Origin: Mucilaginibacter yixingensis
Lineage (GTDB): Bacteria > Bacteroidota > Bacteroidia > Sphingobacteriales > Sphingobacteriaceae
Direction of reading: 5' to 3'
DNA length: 64,000 bases
Assembly (NCBI RefSeq): GCF_041080815.1
Contig: NZ_CP160205.1
Span: 1,612,001-1,676,000, forward strand
The position numbers and the translations under genes are program-made. The notes under the pieces are model-generated. The model ran no database searches and was not told where the DNA came from. It saw nothing but the letters and a program-made list of their open reading frames with translations. Positions 8,239 to 16,424 of the stretch are shown here, one piece after another. The stretch's first letter is position 1. Each line of letters starts with the position of its first letter.

Positions 8239-10308
8239 TTATTGAGCTGGTGTCTTAGGTACTGCAGGTGGTGGAGGGGGTATCATTGGCGACTCGCTTT
8301 TTTTCGGCGCTGCCGGTGGTGGCGGCGGCGGCAAGTTCTTTTTAGGTTTTGCAACATCTGCTTTTTTAGGTGCCTTAGGTGGTTTAGGCGGGCGAGGTGC
8401 TTTCACCGTATCATTGTCATCAAAACTAACGTGCATATCGTTCTTAAAGTCAAACTTCAGATCGGTTTTATCATAGCCCTTTTGTTGCATGTAGTCCTTC
8501 AGCTCTTTTGTTGATTTCTCGAGATCTTTCATCTCGTTCTTCATGTCAGCATTCCAAAACTTGTCTTTAAATTTTTCGGCAATATCTTTTGTTTTTGCCT
8601 TGAACTCGGCGTTATCAGTGTAGGCCGCAATGCTATCGCTAAAAGCTTTAATGGCTTGGTTATGTGCTTTGAAAGCCGGACTGCCGTAAAACTTGCTTAA
8701 CTCGTCAGATAGGGCGGTGCGTTGTTTTTCTAATTCATATTCGGGTTTGGCCATCACTCTGGCGTAGTAGGTGCTTAATTCTGCAACTTTTTTTGCCTGT
8801 TTAGCAAACTCGGGCGAATTGGGATTGAGCTTTTCCAGTTTGGCGCTGGCTTTATCCAACTCTTTCTGATGCTCGTCCATTTTTCCATCAGCATAAAGCT
8901 TGTCCATTTTTTTGGCCACTTCATCCATTTTGACTTGCCATTGTTTCATCTCAGCACTGTTGCCCAATTTGTCCAGCTCGTGGCCATGTTTTTCCAGTTC
9001 TTTTTCCCATTGCTTCATTTTCGGATTTTCAAAAAATGCACGGAAATCAGAGTCCTGTTTCATCAAGTCCTGTTGTGCTTTTTTCGCGGCTTCGCTGTTA
9101 AAATAGTTGTCAATGTTATGGCCGTGCATTTCTACTTTGCTGCGCAGCTCTTGCAGATGGGTGTCATTAATGGTGTCTATGCCGCTAACAATATTGCCAC
9201 TATTTAAATCTTTACGTGGTGTAGCAAGGTATGGTTTTGTTTTAGACGATTTTCTTGTGGTATCCTGTAACAGATGCACAATAGGCGATGGAACGGTTGC
9301 TTTTACTGTCACCTTGCCATGCTCAATTTTAGGATTTAACCAAGCCAGGCAGCTTAGGCTGCAGCCCAGTAGCACCACGGCAAGTAGCGCCGGGCGTATA
9401 TTTACAGAGGTTTTTTTAGTTTTCATGATGCGTTCGATTCTGTTTAAGAGGTCAAAACTTTTGTTTTTTGCGGCCAGCGACAGGTGCCACTGCTGCTGTT
9501 TGTTCTCTTCCAGTTTTAGCAAGGCCCTGGCGTAGATGAGCGGACTACCGGTAACGTGTATCACGGCATCATCGCAACAGTTCTCGCGTTCCTGGTTGAT
9601 GAGTTTGCCGGTAAGCCGGGCAAACGGATTAAAGAATAGAAGGATGCCCACCGCCTGCTGAATGATGTTAAGCAGGTAATCATTACGGCGCACGTGGGCC
9701 AGTTCATGCAGTAAAATAACGGCAATTTCATCGGCATTGAGGTAGTTGCCGATGGTAAATGGCAGCAGAATAATCGGTTTCAAACAACCGGTAATGCAGG
9801 GTACGTCTACCCATTGGCTAAAGCCTACTTGCACATGCTTTTTCAGTCCGAGTTTTACTGAAAGGCGGTTAACCTGATCTTCAAACCCGGCCGGCAGTAC
9901 ATTTTGGCGGATGCGGTAACTGTTGTTCCAGGCCAGCATCAGCTTTAAGGTGTTGAATACTAAACCGGCAAAATAAAGCATGGTGACGTAGGGCATGTAG
10001 CCTGCAAAAATGAAAGAGTAGCGGCTGTCGGGCGCTGTCAACTCACGTAATGCCTCAGGCAGGGTGGCAATAGCGTTTGCAGGTGGGTGCCAGTTGTAAC
10101 GGCTCACCTCGGTATACAGCGTAAGTGCAAACCAGCCCAGCATGGCCATTAAGGAGATGTAAGCTATTTTATATTTCAACACAGACGACGTGGAAGGAAA
10201 GCTTTGCAAATACATGCGCAGCAGCATATAAATAATAAGCCCCTGCCACAAAGAGTGGATAATAGTAATCCCTAAAACCTGGCTGATGTTATAAAACAGA
10301 TTTTCCAT
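8239..10308 (-). CDS. BlaR1-type M56 membrane metallopeptidase with charged and proline-rich C-terminus
   Basis: Signal-transducing zinc protease that cleaves or inactivates the BlaI repressor made by the adjacent gene. Residues 1-330 hold four membrane segments. The gluzincin motif HELAH is at 201-205, and the conserved ERENCCDD is near 241-248 with the Glu as likely third zinc ligand. VPCITGCLKPIILLP, a family hallmark, is near 169-184. Instead of a penicillin-binding sensor domain, the outer part (about 340-625) is Lys/Glu/Asp-rich, predicted helical and repetitive, ending in a proline-rich tail (PKPPKAPKK, PPPPPP, about 630-689). The signal it senses is therefore probably not a beta-lactam. 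It follows blaI by 6 bp on the same transcript. Confidence 0.85.
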   Translation of the reverse strand: MENLFYNISQVLGITIIHSLWQGLIIYMLLRMYLQSFPSTSSVLKYKIAYISLMAMLGWFALTLYTEVSRYNWHPPANAIATLPEALRELTAPDSRYSFIFAGYMPYVTMLYFAGLVFNTLKLMLAWNNSYRIRQNVLPAGFEDQVNRLSVKLGLKKHVQVGFSQWVDVPCITGCLKPIILLPFTIGNYLNADEIAVILLHELAHVRRNDYLLNIIQQAVGILLFFNPFARLTGKLINQERENCCDDAVIHVTGSPLIYARALLKLEENKQQQWHLSLAAKNKSFDLLNRIERIMKTKKTSVNIRPALLAVVLLGCSLSCLAWLNPKIEHGKVTVKATVPSPIVHLLQDTTRKSSKTKPYLATPRKDLNSGNIVSGIDTINDTHLQELRSKVEMHGHNIDNYFNSEAAKKAQQDLMKQDSDFRAFFENPKMKQWEKELEKHGHELDKLGNSAEMKQWQVKMDEVAKKMDKLYADGKMDEHQKELDKASAKLEKLNPNSPEFAKQAKKVAELSTYYARVMAKPEYELEKQRTALSDELSKFYGSPAFKAHNQAIKAFSDSIAAYTDNAEFKAKTKDIAEKFKDKFWNADMKNEMKDLEKSTKELKDYMQQKGYDKTDLKFDFKNDMHVSFDDNDTVKAPRPPKPPKAPKKADVAKPKKNLPPPPPPAAPKKSESPMIPPPPPAVPKTPAQ

Positions 10309-10314
10309 AACGGT

Positions 10315-10692
10315 TTATTTTTTAGGCTGGTCAAATTGGTCGAGATACTTTTTAATGGCGTCAATTTCCTCGTCCGACGCCCGATGGCTGCCCAGTGCCT
10401 GGATAACCAGGCTGGCGGTAGAGCCATCAAAAACGGTGCTGATCATTTTATCAAGCGCGGTTTGCTGTGCCTGCTCACGGCTTACCAGTGCTTTATAAAT
10501 ATGAGTTTTGGCCGAAGCATCGCGACTGGCCAGTCCTTTTTCAAACATGATCTGCATTAGCTTCAGCGTGGTAGTATAGCCCGCATCTTTGCTCTTAGCC
10601 AGTTCCTCATGTACGTCGCGCACGCTGCATGCGCCTTTTTTCCAGAGTACCTGTAAAATCTCTAATTCGCTTTCTGTGGGTTTTACTGCCAT
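10315..10692 (-). CDS. BlaI/MecI/CopY family transcriptional repressor
   Basis: Winged-helix repressor of 125 residues, the usual size. The N-terminal helix-turn-helix reads TESELEILQVLWKKGACSVRDVHEEL, followed by the wing (TTTLKLMQIMFEKGL) and a C-terminal dimerisation region (about 80-125). It should be released from DNA when the M56 protease encoded next is activated. Two identical TACGA-N6-TCGTA operators flank the -7 box of its own promoter, which points to autorepression of the two-gene unit. First gene of the operon. Confidence 0.92.
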   Translation of the reverse strand: MAVKPTESELEILQVLWKKGACSVRDVHEELAKSKDAGYTTTLKLMQIMFEKGLASRDASAKTHIYKALVSREQAQQTALDKMISTVFDGSTASLVIQALGSHRASDEEIDAIKKYLDQFDQPKK

Positions 10693-10708
10693 GACGTTTT
10701 TCTCTATC

Positions 10709-10748
10709 TACGATAATCTTCGTACAAAGATGTACGATGGTTTTCGTA
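10709..10748 (-). promoter_or_regulatory. Tandem BlaI operators
   Basis: Two perfect dyads with the form TACGA-N6-TCGTA at 10709-10724 and 10733-10748, centres 24 bp apart, separated by exactly the 8-bp -7 hexamer region. The arrangement lets two repressor dimers cover the promoter on both sides of the -7 box. Confidence 0.85.
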
Positions 10749-10756
10749 AATGCAAA
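10725..10756 (-). promoter_or_regulatory. Bacteroidota-type promoter of blaI-blaR1
   Basis: On the minus strand TTTG (10753-10756) is followed after 20 bp by CATCTTTG (10725-10732), close to the TTTG / TAnnTTTG (-33/-7) consensus. The start codon is 33 bp further downstream. Confidence 0.65.
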
Positions 10757-11140
10757 TAATTTTTTCAATTTTTTCTATAAGATGCTTGAAAATGAGGGAC
10801 GTTACGGCGGAAAAGAGAAGATTGGAAATGAAGGTTAGAGGACTGATTAAGGTGAGGTGGGTATAAAAGTTAGATCAGGAATAATAACAGGTCGCCCCTT
10901 CAGGGCTTTTAGCTGCGTTTCAACTCCGGAGGAGTGACCTGTTTGTAGCCAAACGGTCGCTAGATAGGCTGAGCTCCATAGGTGCGGCCTGTTGGAGAGT
11001 TGTGGCTATCCTTATATCGAATTCAAGTTAGCTAAGTTAACCAAGTATATCATTGCCGCTCGGAACGAGGCGATGGCATAAGTGGATTTAAAAAAATGAG
11101 GTATAACTAATCTCTGATTAACTGATCCTTGATCTCTCTA
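10749..11140. other. Intergenic region between blaI and the PorD-like gene
   Basis: About 390 bp without a gene. Contents: the -33 box of blaI, a GC-box repeat cluster (10886-10993) and A/T-rich sequence next to the stop of the PorD-like gene. No terminator hairpin with a T-tract is obvious for that gene. Confidence 0.6.
10886..10993. repeat. AACAGGTCGC-type repeat cluster
   Basis: On the minus strand three related units can be read: AACAGGCCGCACCT-ATGGAGCT, AACAGGTCACTCCT-CCGGAGTT, and an inverted unit ending GGGGCGACCTGTT. The outer two pair as an inverted repeat. It resembles a clustered dispersed repeat rather than a terminator. Confidence 0.6.
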
Positions 11141-12037
11141 TTACTGCCCCTGCAATTTCTGATACTTGGTGCCATTTGCGGGATCTGCCTGACTGAGCAC
11201 ATTAAGTGCCTGCACGCGCTCCTGCGGATCGGCCTGGCCATAAATGTTTACCAGTTCATCGCCTTTGGCGCTGAAAAACAGTGTGGGTAGCATAGAACCG
11301 ATACGGGTACGATCCAGTTGGGTAAGCAGCGGTAAAATGCCGTCAATTACCTTGCGGCCCTGAGTAACGTTATCGGCCATAGCGTCAAGACCGGTGCGAT
11401 GGTAGGTATAAACAAACTCGCGCAGTGGGGCGTAAGTTTTGTTGTTGAGGTTCTCTGCCAGCCAATAGCGGTTAAGGTTGCTGTCAAAAGCTTTCCAACC
11501 TTTAAAATTGGATGATTGCGCGTTGGTTACCACATTTTGAGCCGCGGCGAAATAAGGCGAGCCGCCAAATTTGGAGAAACTATCGTAATCCATACCCACA
11601 ATAATATAGGCGTAGTAAGCCATTACGGCGCTCAGGTTATTTTGAAAGGTTTGATCGCTGTAGTCGATGGTTTGGCCTTCGGTATACACAAAGTCAAAGT
11701 CCTTATCGTTAACATTGAGCAGGGTAGAGGTATAGCTGGAATTATACACCGGGCGCGATGATTGCACTTGTAGCTCAGCACTGAAATTGCTGCTGCCATC
11801 CCACGACGTGATATTGAGTACGAATGAACAGTCGATGCGCTCTGCAGGCAAAATCTCGTCGGCTGCCCATTTACGGCCGTTCAGAAAATCTTTCATCGCC
11901 GTCTCCAGCGATTGGAAGATGCGCTTATTGCTGGTTTGTATTTTGGGCGCCAGCACTTGTACGCGAGCGTTAAGGTCCTGCGCGTGGGCAACCAGGGCCA
12001 GGCAAAATGTTAGTGCAAGTACCAGCAGTTTCTTCAT
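11141..12037 (-). CDS. DUF4835 family exported protein (PorD-like)
   Basis: 298 residues with a signal peptide (MKKLLVLALTFCLALVAHAQ). The mature part matches what I know of the DUF4835 family (NARVQVLAPKIQTSNKRIFQSLE at its start, ERIDCSFVLNI, VQSSRPVYNSSY, YYAYIIVGMDYDSFSKFGG). The family is restricted to Bacteroidota, and some databases link it to type IX secretion under the name PorD; that assignment is from memory and not shown here. The start codon overlaps the coaBC stop by 4 bp, so the two are translationally coupled. In many Bacteroidota this gene is followed directly by recN; here blaI-blaR1 intervenes. Confidence 0.8.
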   Translation of the reverse strand: MKKLLVLALTFCLALVAHAQDLNARVQVLAPKIQTSNKRIFQSLETAMKDFLNGRKWAADEILPAERIDCSFVLNITSWDGSSNFSAELQVQSSRPVYNSSYTSTLLNVNDKDFDFVYTEGQTIDYSDQTFQNNLSAVMAYYAYIIVGMDYDSFSKFGGSPYFAAAQNVVTNAQSSNFKGWKAFDSNLNRYWLAENLNNKTYAPLREFVYTYHRTGLDAMADNVTQGRKVIDGILPLLTQLDRTRIGSMLPTLFFSAKGDELVNIYGQADPQERVQALNVLSQADPANGTKYQKLQGQ

Positions 12038-13233
12038 GCGTTTATCAGTTGCATCAGTTTATCGCAAATATCGCGGGCCACGTCTTCTTTGGTTTTCAGG
12101 TCGAACACGGTTTTCTGCAGATCGCTATCAATGATGGTAATCTTATTGGTATCGGTTTGAAAACCAGCCCCGCTGTCGTTTAACGAATTTAATACAATAA
12201 AGTCCAGATTTTTGCTTTGCAGTTTTTTTATGGCGTTATCTTCTTCGTCATTGGTTTCCAGTGCAAAACCCACCAGTACCTGGCCGTCGCGTTTGCGGGC
12301 TCCCAGGGTTTTTAGAATATCGGTAGTTTTCTTGAGTTCGATGTTGAGGCCAGCGTCTTGCTTTTTGATTTTCTGTGTGGCCACTTGCGCTGGGGTATAA
12401 TCGGCCACGGCAGCACTCATAATGCAAGCATCGGCATCTTCAAAATGTTGCAGGCAGGCGGCCAGCATATCTGCAGCAGAGGTTACATCAACACGAGTTA
12501 CCTGTTGTTTGCTTTTCTGGGCTGTTGGTCCGGCAACGAGGGTTACGTCGGCACCCAATTCTGCCAAACGGTCTGCAATGGCAAACCCCATTTTGCCGGA
12601 CGAATGATTACCAATAAAACGTACCGGATCAATAGCTTCATAAGTGGGGCCGGCGGTTACCAGCATTTTTTGCCCAACGAGAGGCAATTTGCTGCGAATG
12701 TCGCTTGTCAGAAAATCAATGATTTCTTCTGGCTCGGCCATTCGGCCTTCACCGTGCAAACCACTGGCCAGTTCGCCGTTACCGGGAGGGATCATGATGT
12801 TGCCGAAGCTTTTAAGGCGGGCCACGTTCTGGAGCGTAGACTCATGCTTCCACATATCCAGATCCATTGCAGGCGCAAAATATACCGGGCATTTAGCCGA
12901 TAAATAAACGGCTGTGAACAGATTATCTACCTGTCCGTTTGCCATTTTACTTAAAGTGTTGGCGCTGGCCGGAGCAATAACCATCAGATCGGCCCAGAGA
13001 CCCAGCTCTACGTGGTTATTCCACTCGCCAGTTTCGGTTTTAAAGTACTCGGTATAAACCGGATTTTTTGAAAGGGTAGATAGCGTGAGTGGTGTGATAA
13101 AATTAACAGCACCGGGCGTCATTACCACCTGTACATCAGCTCCCGCTTTAACCAGGAGGCGTACCAACATGGCCGATTTATAAGCCGCAATGCTTCCGCA
13201 AACTCCCAGCAATACTTTTTTACCTTTCAGCAT
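12034..13233 (-). CDS. coaBC: Bifunctional phosphopantothenoylcysteine decarboxylase / phosphopantothenate-cysteine ligase
   Basis: Carries out two steps of coenzyme A synthesis: CTP-dependent ligation of cysteine to 4'-phosphopantothenate, then FMN-dependent decarboxylation. 399 residues. The N-terminal CoaC flavoprotein domain (1-185) starts with KKVLLGVCGSIAAYKS and contains the active-site His in NNHVELG, plus APASANTLSKMANGQVDN and the FAPAMDLDMW substrate clamp. The CoaB domain (about 190-399) shows TAGPTYEAIDPVRFIGNHSSGKMG and the dimer-contact KIKK. Start is an ATG with no better upstream choice. Confidence 0.96.
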   Translation of the reverse strand: MLKGKKVLLGVCGSIAAYKSAMLVRLLVKAGADVQVVMTPGAVNFITPLTLSTLSKNPVYTEYFKTETGEWNNHVELGLWADLMVIAPASANTLSKMANGQVDNLFTAVYLSAKCPVYFAPAMDLDMWKHESTLQNVARLKSFGNIMIPPGNGELASGLHGEGRMAEPEEIIDFLTSDIRSKLPLVGQKMLVTAGPTYEAIDPVRFIGNHSSGKMGFAIADRLAELGADVTLVAGPTAQKSKQQVTRVDVTSAADMLAACLQHFEDADACIMSAAVADYTPAQVATQKIKKQDAGLNIELKKTTDILKTLGARKRDGQVLVGFALETNDEEDNAIKKLQSKNLDFIVLNSLNDSGAGFQTDTNKITIIDSDLQKTVFDLKTKEDVARDICDKLMQLINA

Positions 13234-13315
13234 AGAGCAAAAATAGTTTTTTTATCTGCAATTGGTATTTGTGCAACGGTTTCTGAGCACGAAGTTGGCT
13301 TAAAGGCCCTAAAAC

Positions 13316-13352
13316 AAAACAGGATTATCAGTCATCCTGATAATCCTGTTTT
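13316..13352 (-). terminator. Terminator of the 13.4-kb lipoprotein gene
   Basis: Perfect 16-bp stem AAAACAGGATTATCAG with a 5-nt loop, 24 bp past the stop codon. Between stop and hairpin lies AAATCCTGGTTCAG, a motif repeated at the ClC stop (45287-45300). Confidence 0.9.
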
Positions 13353-13375
13353 AAATCTTGAAATCCTGGTTCAGA

Positions 13376-14440
13376 CTACTGATACTGGATATAAATAGGC
13401 TGTGGTTTATATTTCAGCACTTCCTCAGGCGTTAACATGTGGTGTGGCGCTTTCTTCAAGTCGTTTTTGTAGAACAATTTGAAACCGGTGAACTGTACAG
13501 GCTCAGGGTAAATAAAGTTGCGGTAAGTGCCCAGTTTCAGATCTGGTTCGCCCCATCCATCCATGTTCATTACAATCTGTACCTCTTTGTGCAGTTTAAT
13601 GTTTTTGGTGTTGGTTACCATCTTTTTAGTAAAGCGGTGCACTACCAGAATTTTTGGAGGCAGGTTATATTTTCTAACCAGTTTAGCCAGGTAATCTGAT
13701 ACGTAGTTTACATCCTCAGCATCATAAGTGCCAATTTTTCTGCCTGGTTTAGAACCGTCTTTCATAGAAAACTCAGGGTCCATTCCAAAGTGTACTTGTG
13801 GCATAGCCAGGTATTTCTCCAGCAAAGGCAGCTCAGCGTGGATGTTGCTTAACGCAACCTGTACGTCAAGGAAAACTATAGCATGTGCTTTTTTAGCCAA
13901 TACCAGTACGCTGTCAATTTGTTTAAATGGCATGCGGTAACGGTATTTGCCATCTTTACCGCCATCGCCCTGGGCAACTACAGCAATGTAATGCAGTGCC
14001 GGTTGTACCGGGGTTTTAGGGTCGGCTTTTTGCCAGTTTTTAACCTCGCCTTTTAGTTTGGCCAGCATTTCATTTGGCGGCAATTCGCCAAGGATACCCA
14101 TTCTTTTAGAGTACAGGTTGCCATAGAACGCAACCACACGTTTAAATGGCAGGATGGCACCATCCAACGGATATGGTTGTTTTTTAACAGGCCATTTGCC
14201 GGTGGTATCGCCATGGGCCAGGCGTTTATCAAGCGAATCATATAACGCTTTGTTTAGCGGTGGATAAACCACTTTTCCGGTATCGGCTACATTGTCTTCG
14301 CCGGTAGCGTTGGTTTTAGCAGTCGCTGTTTTTTTAGCCGAATCTGAGGAGGTAGATGTGTTGCTGCTTTTGCAACTGGTGAAAACCACTAACGAGAGGG
14401 TTAAACAAGCTGTAGATAGCAGTATTGGTTTTAATTTCAT
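13376..14440 (-). CDS. Lipoprotein of unknown function
   Basis: Lipoprotein with a clear signal and lipobox (LSLVVFTSC, Cys near residue 23), then a Ser/Thr/Lys-rich linker (about 24-55) and a compact domain. Conserved-looking segments are VVAFYGNLYSKRMGILGELP, YIAVVAQGDGG, HFGMDPEFSM and IVMNMDGWG. The alternation of short strands with Asp/Gly turns is compatible with a TIM-barrel or glycosidase-like fold, but I do not recognise a family and give no function. The start is the ATG that opens the signal peptide; an upstream ATG adds 13 implausible residues. Monocistronic, strong terminator. Confidence 0.8.
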   Translation of the reverse strand: MKLKPILLSTACLTLSLVVFTSCKSSNTSTSSDSAKKTATAKTNATGEDNVADTGKVVYPPLNKALYDSLDKRLAHGDTTGKWPVKKQPYPLDGAILPFKRVVAFYGNLYSKRMGILGELPPNEMLAKLKGEVKNWQKADPKTPVQPALHYIAVVAQGDGGKDGKYRYRMPFKQIDSVLVLAKKAHAIVFLDVQVALSNIHAELPLLEKYLAMPQVHFGMDPEFSMKDGSKPGRKIGTYDAEDVNYVSDYLAKLVRKYNLPPKILVVHRFTKKMVTNTKNIKLHKEVQIVMNMDGWGEPDLKLGTYRNFIYPEPVQFTGFKLFYKNDLKKAPHHMLTPEEVLKYKPQPIYIQYQ

Positions 14441-14531
14441 AAGCGTATTAATGCCCCATTTTGGCGGTAGGCGATGCAAAGTAACATCAATTTGCCGAAA
14501 TTGTTGCGAAAGTTATCAACAAGATGGGGAG

Positions 14532-14615
14532 TAGTGAGATGTGAATTGTGAGTGGTGAATAGTGAGTAGTTGAGGAAGGAGATCAAACTCACCACTCACA
14601 ATTCACATCTCACTA
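14532..14615. repeat. Inverted repeat (GTGAGATGTGAATTGTGAG type) that supplies a stop codon
   Basis: Perfect 27-bp arms at 14532-14558 and 14589-14615. The outer end of the right arm, read on the minus strand, is TAG and is the stop codon of the methyltransferase gene. Confidence 0.9.
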
Positions 14616-15497
14616 TAAAGTTTTCCGAAACTTACCGAAAACCCCCAGCGGAAGCTTTATCCCCGATGTCGCCTGCAAATAAAGCTCGCCAATCTCCAGA
14701 TTCTCTACCTGCGGGAAAGAACCACGGATCAGGTTTTCTACAATAACGGATGAAAAGCCCAGTGAGTAGGTATTCAGAATCAGGAAATGCTCTTTAGGGT
14801 CAAGTAGTTGCACAACGTCCTGCATCATTTCCTGGATGTGGTCCTCAAGCTTCCATTTCTCGCCGTTGGGGCCGTGGCCGTAGGCGGGAGGATCGAGGAT
14901 GATGCCGTTGTATTTTTTGCCGCGTTTAATCTCGCGTTTTACAAATTTCAGTGCGTCTTCAACCACCCAGCGGATATCCTGCAAGCCAGAAAGCTCCTGG
15001 TTCTCATTGCTCCAGGTAACTACCTGACGGATAGAATCTACGTGCGTAGTGTCAGCGCCGGCCGCACGGGCTATCAGCGAAGCGCCGCCTGTGTAGGCAA
15101 ACAGGTTAAGCACCTTCGGACTAGGCGTTTTAAATTTTTTGATAGTTGACGAGATATAATCCCAGTTAACAGCCTGCTCGGGGAAGATACCCACGTGCTT
15201 GAACGATGTTAGTGCCAGGCGAAACTTAATAGCCGCTTCCGGGTTTTTATACTCAATGTGCCAACGGTCGGGCGTTGCAGGGTTTTTCTTTACCCAATCG
15301 CCAGATGTGGCGCTGCGGCCTTTAAAACGGATGTGATGCAGTTTTTGCCACTCGCTTTGCGGCATGGCTTTGGCCCAAACGGCCTGAGGCTCCGGACGAA
15401 TCAGAATAACATTGCCAAAGCGTTCCAGCTTCTCAAAATCGCCGCAATCAATCAGTTCATAATCTTTCCAGTGTGCGGGGGTGAGGAGTTGGATCAT
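14613..15497 (-). CDS. Class I SAM-dependent methyltransferase, rRNA (cytosine-C5) RlmI-like
   Basis: Predicted rRNA methyltransferase. The Rossmann core begins with the SAM-binding motif VLNLFAYTGGASL (about residues 125-137), followed by the acidic ribose contact THVDSI and the catalytic-type motif LDPPAYG (about 200-206). The N-terminal part resembles the RlmI/RlmL substrate-binding half but has no clear PUA domain, so the exact RNA target is uncertain. I start at MIQLLTPAHW because the longer frame runs back into a dispersed repeat (15507-15545). The stop codon lies at the edge of another inverted repeat. Confidence 0.8.
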   Translation of the reverse strand: MIQLLTPAHWKDYELIDCGDFEKLERFGNVILIRPEPQAVWAKAMPQSEWQKLHHIRFKGRSATSGDWVKKNPATPDRWHIEYKNPEAAIKFRLALTSFKHVGIFPEQAVNWDYISSTIKKFKTPSPKVLNLFAYTGGASLIARAAGADTTHVDSIRQVVTWSNENQELSGLQDIRWVVEDALKFVKREIKRGKKYNGIILDPPAYGHGPNGEKWKLEDHIQEMMQDVVQLLDPKEHFLILNTYSLGFSSVIVENLIRGSFPQVENLEIGELYLQATSGIKLPLGVFGKFRKTL

Positions 15498-15506
15498 AGT
15501 TTTGCT

Positions 15507-15670
15507 TTTAGTCCGGGAGCCGGGGAAGTCCGAAAGTCCGGGAGAATTTATCTGCAAAAATAATATTTTAGTCCGGAAGTCGGGAAAGTCAGAAAGTCCG
15601 AAAGATAATTAGATGGTTTTCGATAATAAATCTTCCCGACTTTCGGACTTTTCGGTCTTCCGGACTAAAA
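15507..15670. repeat. AGTCCGGAAGTC-type repeats
   Basis: One copy (15507-15545) lies just upstream of the methyltransferase start. Next to it an imperfect hairpin has perfect 14-bp ends TTTTAGTCCGGAAG (15566-15579 and 15657-15670). It ends 1 bp before the mlaF stop codon. A diverged relative is at 25321-25433. Confidence 0.85.
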
Positions 15671-15671
15671 C

Positions 15672-16424
15672 CTACAACTTCTCCTTTGCCGCCTGCATAA
15701 ACTTACTGGCAAATACAAAGTCGTTCAGCTCATTATTGTCGGTGTGGGCAATTTCTTTGTTGCTGCCTTCCCACCATTTCTGGCCGTTGTGCAGAAAGAT
15801 GATATGATCGCCAATACCCATTACCGAGTTCATATCGTGCGTTACTACTACGGTAGTTGTCTGGTATTCTTCGGTCAGTTCGGCAATCAGTTCGTCAATC
15901 AAGATGGAAGTTTTAGGGTCGAGACCAGAGTTGGGCTCGTCCACAAATAAATATTTAGGCTGCATGCTGATGGCGCGGGCAATACCCACACGCTTTTTCA
16001 TACCGCCCGATAGTTCTGAAGGGAACAGTTTGTTTTTACCTTTCAGGTTAACCCGTTCCAGGCAAAAATTGGCGCGATCGAGCTTTTCGGCGCGGGTCTG
16101 ATCGGTAAACAGGTTGAGGGGGAACATGATGTTTTCTTCAACAGTCATCGAGTCAAACAGGGCCGAGTTCTGGAACAGCATGCCAATTTCTTTACGAATG
16201 GGTACACGCTCTTCAAAGCCCATGGTGGTAAAGTTCTCGCCATTGTAGAAAATCTCACCTTGGGTTGGCTCATGCAGGCCCACTACGCATTTGAGCAGGG
16301 TAGTTTTACCAGAACCGGAGCCACCAATAATCAGGTTGTTTTTACCCGGTTTGAACTGTGCGCTGATACCACGCAATACATGGTTTTCGCCGAAGGCTTT
16401 ATGTATGTCTTTAACTTCGATCAT
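15672..16424 (-). CDS. mlaF: ABC transporter ATP-binding protein, MlaF type
   Basis: ATPase of a lipid-transport (MCE/Mla) ABC system that moves phospholipids between the membranes. Walker A GGSGSGKTTLLK is near residue 36, the signature LSGGMKKRVGIARAI (the GGM-K-K-R variant typical of MlaF) near 139, and Walker B YLFVDEPNSGLDP near 160, followed by the H-loop VVVTHDM. It starts inside the mlaE stop (4-bp overlap), so the pair is cotranslated. No MlaD/MCE substrate-binding gene follows in the window. Confidence 0.9.
   Translation of the reverse strand: MIEVKDIHKAFGENHVLRGISAQFKPGKNNLIIGGSGSGKTTLLKCVVGLHEPTQGEIFYNGENFTTMGFEERVPIRKEIGMLFQNSALFDSMTVEENIMFPLNLFTDQTRAEKLDRANFCLERVNLKGKNKLFPSELSGGMKKRVGIARAISMQPKYLFVDEPNSGLDPKTSILIDELIAELTEEYQTTTVVVTHDMNSVMGIGDHIIFLHNGQKWWEGSNKEIAHTDNNELNDFVFASKFMQAAKEKL

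Noticed and set aside
9107-9535. Plus-strand reading frame of about 140 codons opposite blaR1
   Set aside because: It is antisense to a well-supported M56 peptidase gene and its translation matches no family.
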